Source: Opisthocomus hoazin
Taxonomy: Eukaryota; Chordata; Aves; Opisthocomiformes; Opisthocomidae
Direction of reading: 5' to 3'
Length of the DNA: 64,000 nt
NCBI RefSeq assembly: GCF_030867145.1
Contig: NC_134428.1
Span: 2,728,001-2,792,000 of the forward strand
Shown: positions 21,494 through 32,859 of the stretch, piece after piece
Position numbering within the stretch: position 1 is the stretch's first letter
Layout: each line of letters begins with the position of its first letter
The notes under the pieces: generated by a model
What the model was told of the DNA's origin: nothing
Seen by the model: the letters and a program-made list of their open reading frames with translations, nothing else
Databases searched by the model: none
Translations under genes and position numbers: made by a program

Positions 21494-22329
21494 AATGGAC
21501 TGTTAAAGCCGTGTTGAGAGAGTTTGGGACTGGGACATGGAAGAACTGGGATATAAATTTTAGGTACACCACTTGGCTGGTTAACAGCGTAGAACCTGCT
21601 AAGCATCGTGGTAAGCATCCCCAGGCAAAGCCCCCATGTACTGTGGGAGCAGATGAGGTCCCTGTAGCGCACATAGAAAAGTGACTGGGAAGGCAGGGCA
21701 GGCTGCTCCTCCCTTGGGAAAAGGCAATGCCATTCATGGGAAGGATGGGGAGATTCAGTGTTCACCTCATGGAGACATAACCTTGGCGGAACATAATCCA
21801 TGATGTGAGTTGTGTGCTGTAGGATGTAATGTAGCAGGGATTACCTGAAGCGATGAAGAGCGAGCTTCACAAGGAACTGGGAGAGGGCAGCAAGGACCCA
21901 AATCAAGCTGGTGTTGGCACCCAACAATTGAACATGCTGCTGCTCCTTTCCTGAGCAACCATCTTGACAGATGAGACCCAAGTCATTGCTTGTACTTCTA
22001 GACATCTTGGGAAGTGGCAGAGGCCCACGGAGTGGGAAAACAATATCTATCTACCTATTAAGGAAATGGGGATAGGAGATAAGGAGAATGTAGAAATCTG
22101 GATGTTGGGTATAGAAATAATTTAATTATGTGGTGTAAGTGTCAGCTTTTGGTAAGCGGGGATTTCAGGAATGAGAAGAGGTAGAACGAGATGGCCAGAA
22201 GGTATGCCATTGTCTCAAATTAAGTGGGATCTGAACATGATGAGAACAGTATGGCCTAAAGGGTGGAGACTGTACTGGCTTTGGCTGAGATGGAGTTGTC
22301 TCTCCCCAGAGCAGAGCACATAGTGTTGT
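21420..22329. other. sequence replacing the OR2 3' end, unidentified
   Basis: This follows the OR2 breakpoint directly. I recognise no gene, no LINE or LTR signature and no match to the flanks of the other OR copies. Confidence 0.4.
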
Positions 22330-22437
22330 GCTTCGCATTTGTCGCTAGAATGGTGTTGATAACACATCAATGATTTGGCTCTTGCTCAGCAGTGCTTGCA
22401 CAGCACTAAGGCTGTCTGTCCACTCCAACCCTTCCAA
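22330..22437 (+). mobile_element. ERV-L-type LTR fragment
   Basis: TGGTGTTGATAACACATCAATG followed by GCTCAGCAGTGCTTGCACAGCA matches, from memory, a widespread avian ERV-L LTR. Related sequence is at 49780-50240 and inverted at 57495-58000. It is truncated on both sides. Confidence 0.5.
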
Positions 22438-23399
22438 AGGTCAGTAACCTGCAGGTAGGCAAGGGAGTGTTTTGGGTGGTCTTGGGATCTGTGCTTGACA
22501 CAAAAAGGCGTCTAAGGTTATCCACTCTGGAAAGCAGATCTCAGTGGAGGTAGTGTAGACTGAATACACAGCTGAGGACTGTCTTTTCTCTTTCCTTGAA
22601 CTCTGCATGCCTTTTTTTATGTCTGTTGGCAATGAAGACACATCCTCCTGTGTCCATGTGCAGCTCCTTCCCCAGGCAAGGGAGGGGGGAGTTGGTGTCC
22701 ATGGGCTGAAACACGTGGCTACAGTCTTTAATGGAGAAAGTTCAGATTATTGCATGGCTGCTGTAAGCCCCAGGTGGCTGGTGGGAGAAATGACGGGGTT
22801 TGGGGATAGTGATAAAGATTTCTCACAAAGTGTCTGACGTAGAGGGTCTTGATTTCCCTTCACATTCAACTCCATTTGGAGATGCTCTGTTGAAAGCAGA
22901 ATTGCTGATATCACTTAATGTGTAAGCAGATAAAGAGAACTGGAAAAAGAAGAAATCCTTTCTTCTTGTGTTTGTTAGTGAAATCTTTTCACTTGGAGTA
23001 CACTCCTGAAATCTCTCCATGTAACCAAAAATATCTGAGAAATTTAGGAATGTGGTGCAAAGACTTGGCTTGCTGGAGAGTTTTCCATGTTCTTGAGCCC
23101 TCTGGTGCCAAGCTCCTGAATTGCAGCTCCTGAAAGATGGCAGAAGCCTCTTAAGTAAAAGTCAGAAGCAAACCTCCAAGATTCTGATGGTGTTAGTGAG
23201 TCCCACTGAGCCATCACGAAAGAGACCATGGAGACAAAGTGCTAACGAGGTGATCTGGTGATCTCCTGGAAGGAGGAGGTGTCAGAGGTGACAGACAGAG
23301 GTGGAAAATCAAATGTGTGCTTGGCTCTGAAGCCAGTTAAGCCTTTGATGTGTTTCACTAAGGAGGACGGGCAAGTCCTGAACCCATCCACAGGAAAGG

Positions 23400-23830
23400 G
23401 TGATCATTTCCCTTGCAGGATAGTCAGGGGTCTTCCCGGGGGAAGTGGAATTTGGAGGTGTGTGATGCCAAGTGCAGAACAGTGGTACAGCACCTCCCGA
23501 GCTTTATCGGGAATGAGGAAGCAACGAAGCTCTGGTGCTTTTAAGAACCAGCATCTTCTTTTTTTGGCATCAGTGGAAGAGACAGCAGAGAGCAAGGATA
23601 GAAGGACATTAGTTGTGTTGGTCAGAGGTCCCAGACCTATCAAGATGCTCAGCCATCCCACCGCAGGCTGCCCCTACACTGTCCTATACCTACGCCTGTT
23701 TTCTTGCAGCTGTCAACCACTCTCCTGCTTCCTCACCACACTCTGAACGCATGATGGCCCAAGCTTTGCTGATGTTTCTCTGTTGTCTCTTCCAACACTA
23801 AGCTGTGGTCTTCTGAGGATTTGCCACTGC
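23400..23830 (-). repeat. dispersed repeat family member, inverted
   Basis: The minus strand resembles 9440-9640 and 32780-32960: CCGCAGGCTGCCCCTACACTGTCCTATACC on the plus strand is the complement of the GACAGTGTAGGACAGCCTG landmark. Divergent copy. Confidence 0.5.
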
Positions 23831-24039
23831 TTGTGAGTGCCCACAACCTGTCTGGCTTCTTTCCAAGCCCAGCTACTGCTCCTCTGTCACCCAGCCCCAG
23901 ACTTGCTTCCATCCTCCCTTCAAAAGCCAGCACTGAAACAGACATACTCATACCGCTGCTGCTGCTCCAAAATCACTTCAGCGTGTCCCTCCCCACAACT
24001 GGCCTACCCAGGATCATATCAGGCCCGCACCTCCTGCTG

Positions 24040-24240
24040 AAAAACGCTCTCCCAGCACACCTGAATGTAGCCCCCGTATTCCCACAGACTGCTAAGCATG
24101 TAGTTTACAAAACAAACACCTGTCTTTATTCCTATACATGGCTCGGTATTGCCCTTCAGAGTCTTACCTCAATGAAAAAATCCTGGGAGTCCTTGCAAGT
24201 GGCAACTGAGGAAAAGAGGTTATGGAATATCTGAGATCTA
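24040..24240 (-). mobile_element. CR1 ORF2 fragment, decayed
   Basis: It aligns with 36775-37000. Both give, on the minus strand, a CR1-like run resembling LFASVTASKVSQ from the linker between endonuclease and RT. Broken by stops. Confidence 0.4.
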
Positions 24241-24393
24241 TCTGCACCTATTGTTACTCAATCAGCATTGGTCCCATATTACTCTTGATACTTCTTCAAC
24301 TGTTTCTGAAATAACAACCACTCATCTCAGTACATGTTCATTACTTTTCAAGTTTCCATGGAGTTTTGGTATAGACCACTGCTGTGCTTCGAG

Positions 24394-24890
24394 AATCACA
24401 GAATGGTAGGGCTTGGAAGGGACCTCTGTGGGTCATCTAATCCAACCCCCCTGCTGACGCAGGGTCATCTACAGGAAGCTGCACAGGACCTTGTCCAGGC
24501 GGGTCTTGAATATCTCCAGAGAAGGAGACTCCACAACCTCCCTGGGCAGCCTGTGCCAGGGCTCCGTCACCCTCAGAGGGAAGACGTTCTTCCTCATGGT
24601 CAGCTGGAGCTTCCTCTGCTTCAGTTTGTGCCCATTGCCCCTTGTCCTGTCACTGGGCACCACTGAAAAGAGCTTGGCCTCATCCTCCTGACACCCACCC
24701 TTCAGATATTTATTAGGTCCCCGCACAGCCTTCTCTTCTTCAGGCTGAACAAGCCCAGCTCCCTCAGCCTTTCCTCACAGGAGAGATGCTTGAGTCCCCT
24801 CATCATCCTCGTAGCCCTCCGCTGGACTCTCTCCAGTAGCTCCTCATCTTTCTTTGTCAACCCATCCAGACTGTAATGGCCTAACCTGCG
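24394..24890 (-). mobile_element. CR1 LINE, 3' end
   Basis: The minus strand reads [60 protein letters not shown], then the 3' UTR and the terminal ATTCT-type tail at the left end (AGAATCACAGAATGG on plus). It is 5' truncated near 24850-24890, where it meets the copy of the 58 kb segment. Confidence 0.85.
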
Positions 24891-25686
24891 AAAAAGGACA
24901 TTGAGGGAGACCATGTCAGAAGGGTAAAAAATGGCATCCACTGTTCTCTACTCATGCACAAAGGTTGACATATCATCACGACGGCAATCAGATTTCAGAG
25001 GCATGAATGACCCATCATCAATCCATGCTGACTGCTTTCAGACACGTTCACCTTTTTCAGGTGCACAGAAATGCCAAAGTGACCTTGTACAGCCTGGGGT
25101 TCCCTGGGTTGACTTTCTGAGCTCTTTCAACAACAGGCACAACATTGCCTTGTCCTCACTCACAACAGCCCTCTACCAATGCCAGGAAGCTTTGAAAGGG
25201 ATATTCCAAAGAAATGTCGATCTCCCCCCCATCACTTCATCACCGCTATTCTGCCTGTTAAATGCTATATGGAATATTTATAAATTTTCATATATTTTCA
25301 CCTGTCCTGACTATTTCTAAAGCAAATTTTTCAGATGCAGGTTGCCTAGACAAAGGCCCTTTCCATTATTCTCCTGTTTTCTCCTCCCTTTACTCCTTGT
25401 TCATTCAGAGTCCTGTCACCTACCGAGCTGCTGTTTTGACATCAGGGAGTTAAAAGTTTACCTGCCTTTCAGTAGTCTCATTGTCTCCTTAGCCAGCTCT
25501 TTAATTATGTTTATGACTATTTTTTTTCCTCTATCTAGCTACAATATTTCTCATAGTATTATGTCTTATAGGAAGGCAACCTCATTAGACGTAGATTGTA
25601 ATGGCCATGTAATTGCAGAGAGTGTTTTGTTTATGGAACTTGATTATGTTTTAATTATTTTTCTTGCAAATAGGAAAACTCCTGCT
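24850..25686. repeat. ~0.85 kb segment present three times
   Basis: It is homologous in direct orientation to 58130-59115 and inverted to 48480-49330. Landmarks are GGACATTGAGGGAGACCATGTCAGAAGGGT and ACAAATAGGAAAACTCC. Its left part is itself an old CR1 RT piece on the minus strand. This copy lacks the ~180 bp CR1 tail present at 58505-58684. Confidence 0.8.
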
Positions 25687-26510
25687 GTTCGTGCTGACTG
25701 TGAGGCTGCTTGCAGCTGCCTGTAGAAGGCCTCATCAACCTCCTCCTCCTGGTCAGGTGGCCTGTAGTACACACCCACCATAATGTCACCCTTATGAGCC
25801 TGTCCCTTAATTCTAATCCACAAGCTTTCAACTTTCCTCAGCATGGCCCTGAAGATCTGCACACAGGACAGCACAATAAAAACAAAACACCCAAAAGCTA
25901 AAGAAAGACTAACCCCAAGAAGCCCAACTTCCCTGAGGCAGGAGTGTGAGCAGGAGAGCTTGAGGATCTGGAGGATTTCACAGAAGAACTGGTCCACAGC
26001 ATTGCCCTTGCAGAGAAGAACTGAAAATGTGTTAGCAGTGTGCAAAAGAGCATAGAGAAAAGCACTGCCCCAGGCAGGTGCTGCCATGTGGACACAAGCT
26101 CTGCTGCCCATCATCAGTTCATAGTGAAGAGGTTTGCAAATGGCCATGTAGCGGTCATAGGCCATGATGGCGAGAAGACAATACTCCCCCACAATCAAGA
26201 AAACAAAGAAAAAGAGCTGCACAACACACCCTGCATAGCAGATGGCCCTGATGTCCCAAAGGGAATTGGCCATGGATTTAGGGACAGTGGTGGAGATGGA
26301 GCCCAGGTCGAGGATGGAGAGGTTGAGGAGGAAGAAGTACATAGGGATGTGGAGGTGGTGGTCACAGGCTATGGTGGTTATGATGAGGCCGTTGCTGAGG
26401 AGGGCAGCCAGGTAGATGGCCAGGAAGAGGCAGAAGTGCAAGAGCTGCAGCTCCCGTGTGTCTGCAAATGCCAGGAGGAGGAACTGGGTGATGGAGCTGC
26501 TATTGGTCAT
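25644..26510 (-). pseudogene. olfactory receptor OR14-like, truncated and fused to CR1 endonuclease
   Basis: A single 288-codon frame. Residues 1-225 are a normal OR14-like receptor from MTNSSSITQF through TM5 (HIPMYFF, MAYDRYMAICKPLHY, QIFRAMLR). At 25834/25835 the sequence switches, in frame, to CR1 ORF2 endonuclease in the same orientation (VESLWIRIKG, VGVYYRPPDQEE), about 47 residues. A short tail from the flanking segment follows before the stop at 25644. KAFSTC, TM6 and TM7 are lost, so it is not a working receptor. The CR1 piece has neither its 5' nor its 3' end, so this is not a plain CR1 insertion but a rearrangement through CR1 sequence. Confidence 0.9.
25687..25834 (-). mobile_element. 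CR1 endonuclease fragment at OR3 breakpoint
   Basis: It matches positions about 55745-55895 of the large CR1 (GGCCTGTAGTA...CACC, AAGCTTTC). Both ends are truncated, and the left end is at a paralogous segment boundary. Confidence 0.85.
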
Positions 26511-26533
26511 TTACTTTCTCTACGCACGGGGTC

Positions 26534-26551
26534 CTGTTCCTAGAGGAAGAA
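26534..26551 (-). promoter_or_regulatory. predicted splice acceptor of OR3
   Basis: The minus strand reads GATTCTTCCTCTAGGAACAG, with AG at 26541-26540 and 26535-26534. The exon sequence after it aligns with the same position in OR1 and OR2, about 23 nt before the ATG. Confidence 0.45.
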
Positions 26552-28945
26552 TCAATGAAGAGTTAGGGGAGACTTCTCAGAGGAAAATCAAAGCTTTGCT
26601 CCTAGAAGCTCACCCTGCTTCCTACACATCCCATTCCTTTTCCAGGAGTCCTTCCTTCAGCTCTGTGGCTGCAGCTCTGGTTGATGCTGGCAGAGTGTAC
26701 CAGGAGGGGCAGGATCTCTTCCCACGGGCTGCCAAGGAGCCAGCTCTGCTCTGCAGCGGTGGGTTCATGGGCATGGTGGCACAAGGGTTCATGGGCATTG
26801 TGGGCCAAGGTCCAGACCTGGTGTGAGACTTTGCCAGAGGAATCTGCTCTTGTTGCAGAAGGGATTTTCAGCATCTGCACTGCCAATGCTAAGGAATGGG
26901 GATGGCAGAAGGCAGTCTCAGAGGTTTTGGGTTCTTGCAGCTTCCGTCTTGTCACCTTGGGGGTGTGTTTGGATGTCAGAAACCCTCAGAATTTCTGCTG
27001 CACTCAGGGAGAAAAGAGGGAGTCTTGTGAGGTGAAACAATTGCTTGTGGCTTAGTGCAGAAGGAGGGCAGCTGGTCTGTCCCTCTGCCTTGTTCTGAGC
27101 TGCCCTGGGCTTGTTCTTCGTAAGGTGGATGATGAGCACAGTCCTATGTTATCCTGAAAATCAATCAGATGCTACTGAGAACAGAGGGATCCAGTGCAGA
27201 CTGCTAAATGTCTCACCCTTTCTCAAGGTCACAGCGCCTCACTTCTAACCAAGGACACGCATGGCTCATTTCATCAACCCAACAGGGTTTTCTCCCTTGT
27301 AGCATCTCTGTGCTTCTCCATGGGGCTTGCACATAACAAAAGGGTGTGACAGGACAGGTTTGCATTGTGGAGGGCAGCTCACAGCTTGGAAGGACACCTC
27401 AAGGAAATAGCCAAGTGTTCTAAGGATAGCATCTGGTGAAGGGAAAAGCAGCTGATCCTCCAGCCCCACAGACTGCATTGCCCACAGCCCCACAGGGGAG
27501 ACGAAAGTTGGGGCACTTGTTCCCATGGACACAGCTGCAGAAATGGAGCCAGAAAATCACCCTGTGATGCTGCAGGTGAATGTCCAGCTCGCTAATGAAG
27601 CTGACAGCAAGAATGAAATAACAACAACAAGAACACAGACAAGTGGAGAAGTAAGCAAATATCCAGAGAGGGTCTGGATGAGAGATGCCAGGGCAGAGGC
27701 AGCTGGGCCCTCAGCACAGCGTCACCCTTCCCCAGCTGTGCACGCCGCCTCCCAGACACCAACATTGCCGGGCAGTTGAGTTCTGAGCCCCTGTGATCTG
27801 CAGCAGAGAAATGGAGATGTGGCTGGAGAGCTGCCCTCTGGCTGTGCTGGAGCTCTGCTGCAGAGGAGGTGGTTCATGGCTTGGAGCCCACAGCCCTGAG
27901 GACAGAGGCTTTGGTGGGTGGGAGACGAGGCAAGGGCTCTTGCTCAGAGGAAGGGGTCTGCATTGGAGGGGATCACATGGAGGTTTCTGAATTCTTCCTC
28001 CCACAACAGTTCTGGTTTTCATTTCTACTCCTTCCCTGATCACATCTCTGCTGCCTGGAAATTTTCCTCCTGGGAGATGTTTCCCTGTCCCATGTCTTTC
28101 CCTGTCAGCAGTCACAGACCCCATTCCAACCCCTGTGCACTCACCCCGGCCCTACAGAAACCTGCCTGTTTGCAGGGCACTGCCTGGGGTCCCATTCTTG
28201 TTTGCAGGTGGAAAATAAAGGTCAGGCTAAGCCTGGTAGGTCCAGGAAAGGTGATGCTGGTTCTGTCGACAGGCAGAGGAATGGCTGAGGGTGCTTTAAA
28301 AGGCTCCTATCAGAGTTACTGATCACTGGCTCAGGAATCTCAGTGACTTCTTCAAGGCTGAACGCTCCTTTTCCATTTATCCCTTTTACACCGCCCTCCC
28401 TCTTCCAAATAGGAAACTGATAACACAAATTCAGGAAGTTTTTGTTATCTTTATGGTTATCCTGTGCATGACCTTCTTCTTGAATCAGTCCTTTGGAAAT
28501 ATTGTGGGGATGAACTGGAGCTGTGAGCATCCCTGACCCATGCAGCAGTCTCCTGGTAGGAGAAAAACCCTGCCCTTTCGGGCTTCTCTTCTTCCACCCA
28601 AAGATTCTCCCCACAGCACCATCGGGAACTCCCCAAGCAGGCTGAGCACTGACCCCAGCATACAGACTCCTGAGGTAAAGGGACCTGCTCTGGAGGACCG
28701 TCCAGGGCACCCCTGGCTGCACACCTGGCTTAATATCCTACCAGTAACCCCCAGAGAAGGCAGTCAACTTGCCCTACTCCTCTGATGGCAGGGCATGGAA
28801 AAACTTCTCTGGAAGGTGTCTTCCTCCTCTAGGCTTGAGAAGCTGTGACAATCCTCCACAAAGATCCTGTAGGCTGTAGGATGTGCCAGCTTTTGGAGAT
28901 CCCTCCAGCAGCTGCAGATTCACTGCCCTGCTTCCAGGGACTTAC
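26552..28945. other. OR3 5' intron (minus-strand unit), no gene
   Basis: This lies between the predicted acceptor and the donor at 28945 on the minus strand (about 2.4 kb). No independent gene is recognised. Open frames near 27525-28320 overlap on both strands. Confidence 0.5.
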
Positions 28946-29300
28946 CATTTCATGGGTTGTGAAAATTTCTCCCTCAGTGAGCTCTCAGCGTCTTCCCACC
29001 CCGCACTGCCTTTAACCTATGTCCACCTCGCACCTCTCCCCTCGCTGCCTGCAGGCGGTGCCCTCAGCCCTGCTGTGCTTTGCAGAGGAGCTGCTCCTGG
29101 GCACAGCTGTTTCTCTGCAAGTGCTGCCCACTTGCCAGGAGTTCCCTCCATCCCAGGAGCCCAGCCCAGATCATCAGCACAGGACCAGCTCAAGGCAGCT
29201 CTTTCTCTGCCCACTCTGGGCTCCCTTGTTGTGTCTCTGGGTCTCCAGAGATACTGCTGTGAAACAGGCTGAAGTCATCACTGATGTTCCCTCCCTCTGC
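28946..29300 (-). other. predicted 5' non-coding exon/promoter block of OR unit 3
   Basis: This is an inverted counterpart of the blocks upstream of OR1, OR2 and OR4. Read on the minus strand it contains GGGCTGGGCTCCTGGGATGGAGGG and CCAGGAGCAGCTCCTCTGC and ends GAAATG|GTAAGT, with the donor GT at 28945-28944. Confidence 0.5.
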
Positions 29301-30015
29301 TGGGGAGAACAACTTCTTTCTAGCAATGTCACTTCTCCTTATCAGATTTAAGACAACTGAACCTGCAATTATTTCTATGTCCAGTGCTGCTGATGGATGT
29401 AATCAGCCTGAGTCCTGTGGCACAGGGAGAGGCCTGTCCCATCTTTAGCCAGTAGATGTAGGCAGTGCTTCTGCCACATCCTTTAGTTATGTCTTTGACG
29501 ATGCATTCAAAGAACAGATCAATAATTATCACAGTGTTTTTGGATCACAGGCTTTTCCATAGCCAAGCACATTTTCAGAAACACCTTGTCCTTCCTGGTG
29601 ATTAGCTTCACCTGCACCATAGGCCCCCCAAGGCTGCAGGGACACCAGAGACAGCAAAAGCCTCTCCTGGCAGGGATATAGAGTCCAGCCCTGCATCTCT
29701 CTGCTCCTGAGGGATCATCAGGTTTTTCTCTCGTTAGGGAGTCCTCATTTCCTCTTTACGTTGCCATCTGACCTCCACACCAGCATGCACTAAAGCAAAG
29801 CTTTGCTTGCATGGGACCTTGGGCACTTGGGAACACCTTTCATTGTTTCATGTCTGAGCCTGCTCGTGGTGCCATGGCTGAAGTCCAGCACACCTCTGTT
29901 CCGACATAGAGAACCTATAATAGGGTGAGGAAGGGTCCTAAGTCTTATTTAGCCAGCCTGAGGAAGTCTTGCGATCAAAGGCCTCACATCTTACTGGGGA
30001 CTTTAATGACCCAGT
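29301..30015. other. non-coding stretch
   Basis: No gene or recognised repeat. The left part may still be flank of the inverted OR unit. Confidence 0.4.
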
Positions 30016-30310
30016 GTATTGGGTTTCCATGGCAAGGCTTTGGTAGTGGTGAGGGGGGCTGCAGAGGTGGTTTAGGTAAGAACAGAGCAACAGCTGCTTG
30101 TTGCACATAGCAGGTTTCAGTTGCCTCCAAAATGCACCAGCCACTGCCGAAACCTGAGCCAGTAAGCAAATGTAGTGGCCCTTCTCTGATAGCCTACTGG
30201 AGAAAGGACAAAAGAGAGTGGGCAACAACTGTAAAAGAGAAGAATGAGAGAAACAACCCTGCAGACACCAAGGTGAGCAAAGAAGGAGGGGGAGTGAGAG
30301 AGAGGCTTGG
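30016..30310 (+). mobile_element. ERV-L-type LTR, 5' part
   Basis: TGTATTGGGTTTCCATGGCAAGGCTTTGGTAG, then GGGGGGCTGCAGAGGTGG and, later, GAGAGAAACAACCCTGCAGACACCAAGGTGAG, match an avian ERV-L LTR as I remember it. The rest of the LTR is missing or unrecognisable. Confidence 0.55.
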
Positions 30311-30949
30311 TGGGCAGCTGGCAGCCAAGAGTCAGCTGACTCCCATGACATTCACAGGACAACAAATGCTCCTTTATGTGTCCTCCCTGTTCAGCCCTAT
30401 CCAGCACCAGCCACTCACCAAAGGTTTATGTGTGAGCTTTTCTGCACGGCCTCTTTGCTCCTCCCGCTGGGTTCAGTGCCTGCACAGGGGGAACAACCAG
30501 CCCTTCTCGACCTCTCTCCTTGTACAGACCCTGGCAGACCTCAGAGCAGGGATGTCTGCGAAACCCCACGTGGGATGCGGATAGGGCTGGGTAGGTTCCA
30601 CAACCTGTGGGAGGCTGTTTCAAGTAGGAGGAACAGAAGGGGAACAGGGTACAAAGGGATGTACTGCAGATCATGAGAGGCAAGCTGCTCCTCACACCGA
30701 ATACACCCTTCCCCATGCTGCACCTGAACACTGCAGCCATTGGACCATGTGTGGGACAGCAGGGCTGGGCTGGGACAGGCCAGGGAACTGACAGGAGCCA
30801 CTAAGCACCACTTGCCACGGGGTGACCACCTGGAATTTGTGGCTGCAAGGAGTCAAGAGCAAAGGGAAGAGATTCAGATTTCACATCTCCAGGAATAGTA
30901 CTGACGAGCTGGAGTGGGTTTAGCAAAGGTTCCCCAGGACAGCCATGGA

Positions 30950-31315
30950 CTGGAGAGCATTGCCTGTTAGGAGAGGCTGAGGGAGCTGGGCTTGTCAAGC
31001 CCAGAGAAGGGATGGCTGAGGCTGACATCATCCCAGCCTGCCAGTACTTACAAGGAGATCATGGAGAATACAGACCCATCTCTTCAACAAGATTCATGGT
31101 GAGAAGACAAAATTCAGTGGGAGGAAGGTGAAAGAGGAGAGGTTCAGTCAGGACAGAAGGACAAGATTTTTCCCCAGGAGCTCATCCAAGTGCAGGAACA
31201 GGTCACCCAGAGAAGCTGGGCAGTCTCTGTCCCTAGGAGTTTCAAACTTGGACTGAAGCAAGCATTGAACTACTTGGTCTGACCAATTTCCAGACAGGTT
31301 GCATTGAAGATTTCC
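30950..31315 (+). mobile_element. decayed CR1-type 3' region
   Basis: Plus-strand remnants include GAGAGGCTGAGGGAGCTGGGCTTGTC (RLRELGL region), then CAGGTCACCCAGAGAAGCTGGGCAGTCTC and TTTCAAACTTGGACTGAAGCAAGC, the divergent equivalent of NRLPREVV...FKTRLD. Several stops. Confidence 0.6.
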
Positions 31316-31596
31316 TTATGTCACATCCAGCTGCAGTTGTCTTCAATTCCTGCGACTATGGGCCCTGTTTCTAACAGGAGCAGAGCAGAGGTCTGTGGGG
31401 CTTGAGTCCTTCTGTGCTGTAAGGGACCATTTACACCAACTTCTAAACAGGGGTAGAGAGGCTGACACCAGAGTGTGACTTGCTCTGGGCAAAGACTGAG
31501 AAGTGCCAGGCAAAGAAGTTTTGGGACACACAGGGCTCTTTGCAAGACACCAAATGATCTATTTTTAATACCTTTAGGTTTTTCAAATGTCATTTA

Positions 31597-32859
31597 ATGA
31601 CAATGAAAATTTCTGCAAGATTAACTGAAAACAAAGATCTAAAGCAAGAAATATGTCAACACTTCTCAGCTTTTTTTCAGTCTTTAGGTGTCTTTTGTGA
31701 CTTACTTCTGTTACCAATACTGTGTCTCTTATTTCATCTCCCTCATCATTCAGGAGTTGCTACCACTCCAGATCCAATGGCCACGTCTAAGCATATCTTC
31801 TCAGCAGACTTACATCAGTACAGAGTAGGAGCTGACCTGCTGCAAGGCAGCTCTGTGGAGAGGGACATGGGTGTCTTGATGGACAACAAGTTGACCATGA
31901 GCCAGCAGTGTGCCCTGGCTACCAAGAAGGCCAATGGGATCCTGGGGTGCATTAAGAAGAGTGTGACCAGCAGGTCAAGGGACGTTCTCCTCCCCTGCTA
32001 CTCTGCCCTGGTGAGGTCCCATCTGGAGTACTCTGTTCAGTTCTGGGCTCCCCAATTCAAGAAAGATGAAGAGCTACTGGACAGAGTCCAGCGGAGGGCT
32101 AAGAGGATGGTGAGGGGACTGGAACATCTCTCCTACGAGGAGAGGCTGAGGGGGCTGGGTTTGTTCAGCCTGAAGAAGAGAAGGCTGAGAGGGGACCTTA
32201 GAAATGCCACTAAATATCTGCAGGGTGGGTGTCAGGAGGATGGGGCCAGACTCTTTTCAGTGGTGCCCAGCGACAGGACAAGGGGCAATGGGCACAAACA
32301 GAAGCACAGGAAGTTCCGTCTGAACATGAGGAAGAACTTCTTCTCTCTGAGGTTGACGGAGCACTGGAACAAGCTGCCCAGGGAGGTTGTGGAGTCTCCT
32401 TCTCTGGAGATATTCAAGACCCTCCTGGACGTGTTCCTGTGCAGCCACCTCTGGGTGTCCTTGCTTTGGCAGGGGGGTTGGACTAGATGTCCCACAGAGG
32501 TCCCTTCCAACCCCTACTATTCTGTGATTGTGCTAAAGGCAGGAAGAAGACGTGAATTATTGTGGAATAGGTTGAGTTTCGAATTCGAGGCAGCAGAAGG
32601 AGGACATGCATTCCAGTGCTGGGATGTGGAGAGCAATAGCAGATCCAAGCAAGTTTGTGGCTGTGACATCTTGCGTGCTAGAGAAGCATTAACAGGGTGT
32701 TGGAAAAAAGCAGTTGCTGGGAAACCGAGAGGCATTGGCATAGCCCCCGGTAAACACAGCTTTTTGTTTGAAGCAACAGTGAATGAGGACAGAGGGACAT
32801 CAGTAAAGCTTGGGAGATCCGAGGGTCAGAGTGAGGTGGGGAAATGGGGCAGTAGCTAA
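31597..32859 (+). pseudogene. 420-codon chimeric open frame through CR1 and a dispersed repeat
   Basis: An unusually long open frame in repeat DNA. Residues 1 to about 68 match nothing I know. Residues about 69-310 are the CR1 ORF2 C-terminus ([72 protein letters not shown]). The frame then crosses the CR1 3' UTR and terminal tail without a stop and continues about 110 residues into the dispersed repeat shared with 9204. The RT catalytic domain is absent. I infer a fortuitous fusion. Expression is not suggested by any signal I can see. Confidence 0.75.
31800..32530 (+). mobile_element. CR1 LINE, 3' 730 bp
   Basis: 5' truncated CR1 with an uninterrupted ORF2 C-terminus and a normal 3' end (CCTTCCAACCCCTACTATTCTGTGATTGTG). 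It abuts the left boundary of duplication copy B. Confidence 0.85.

Noticed and set aside
27525..28320. Possible gene in the OR3 upstream region
   Set aside because: Frames of 84-137 codons on both strands, no domain, and the region aligns with introns of the other OR units.
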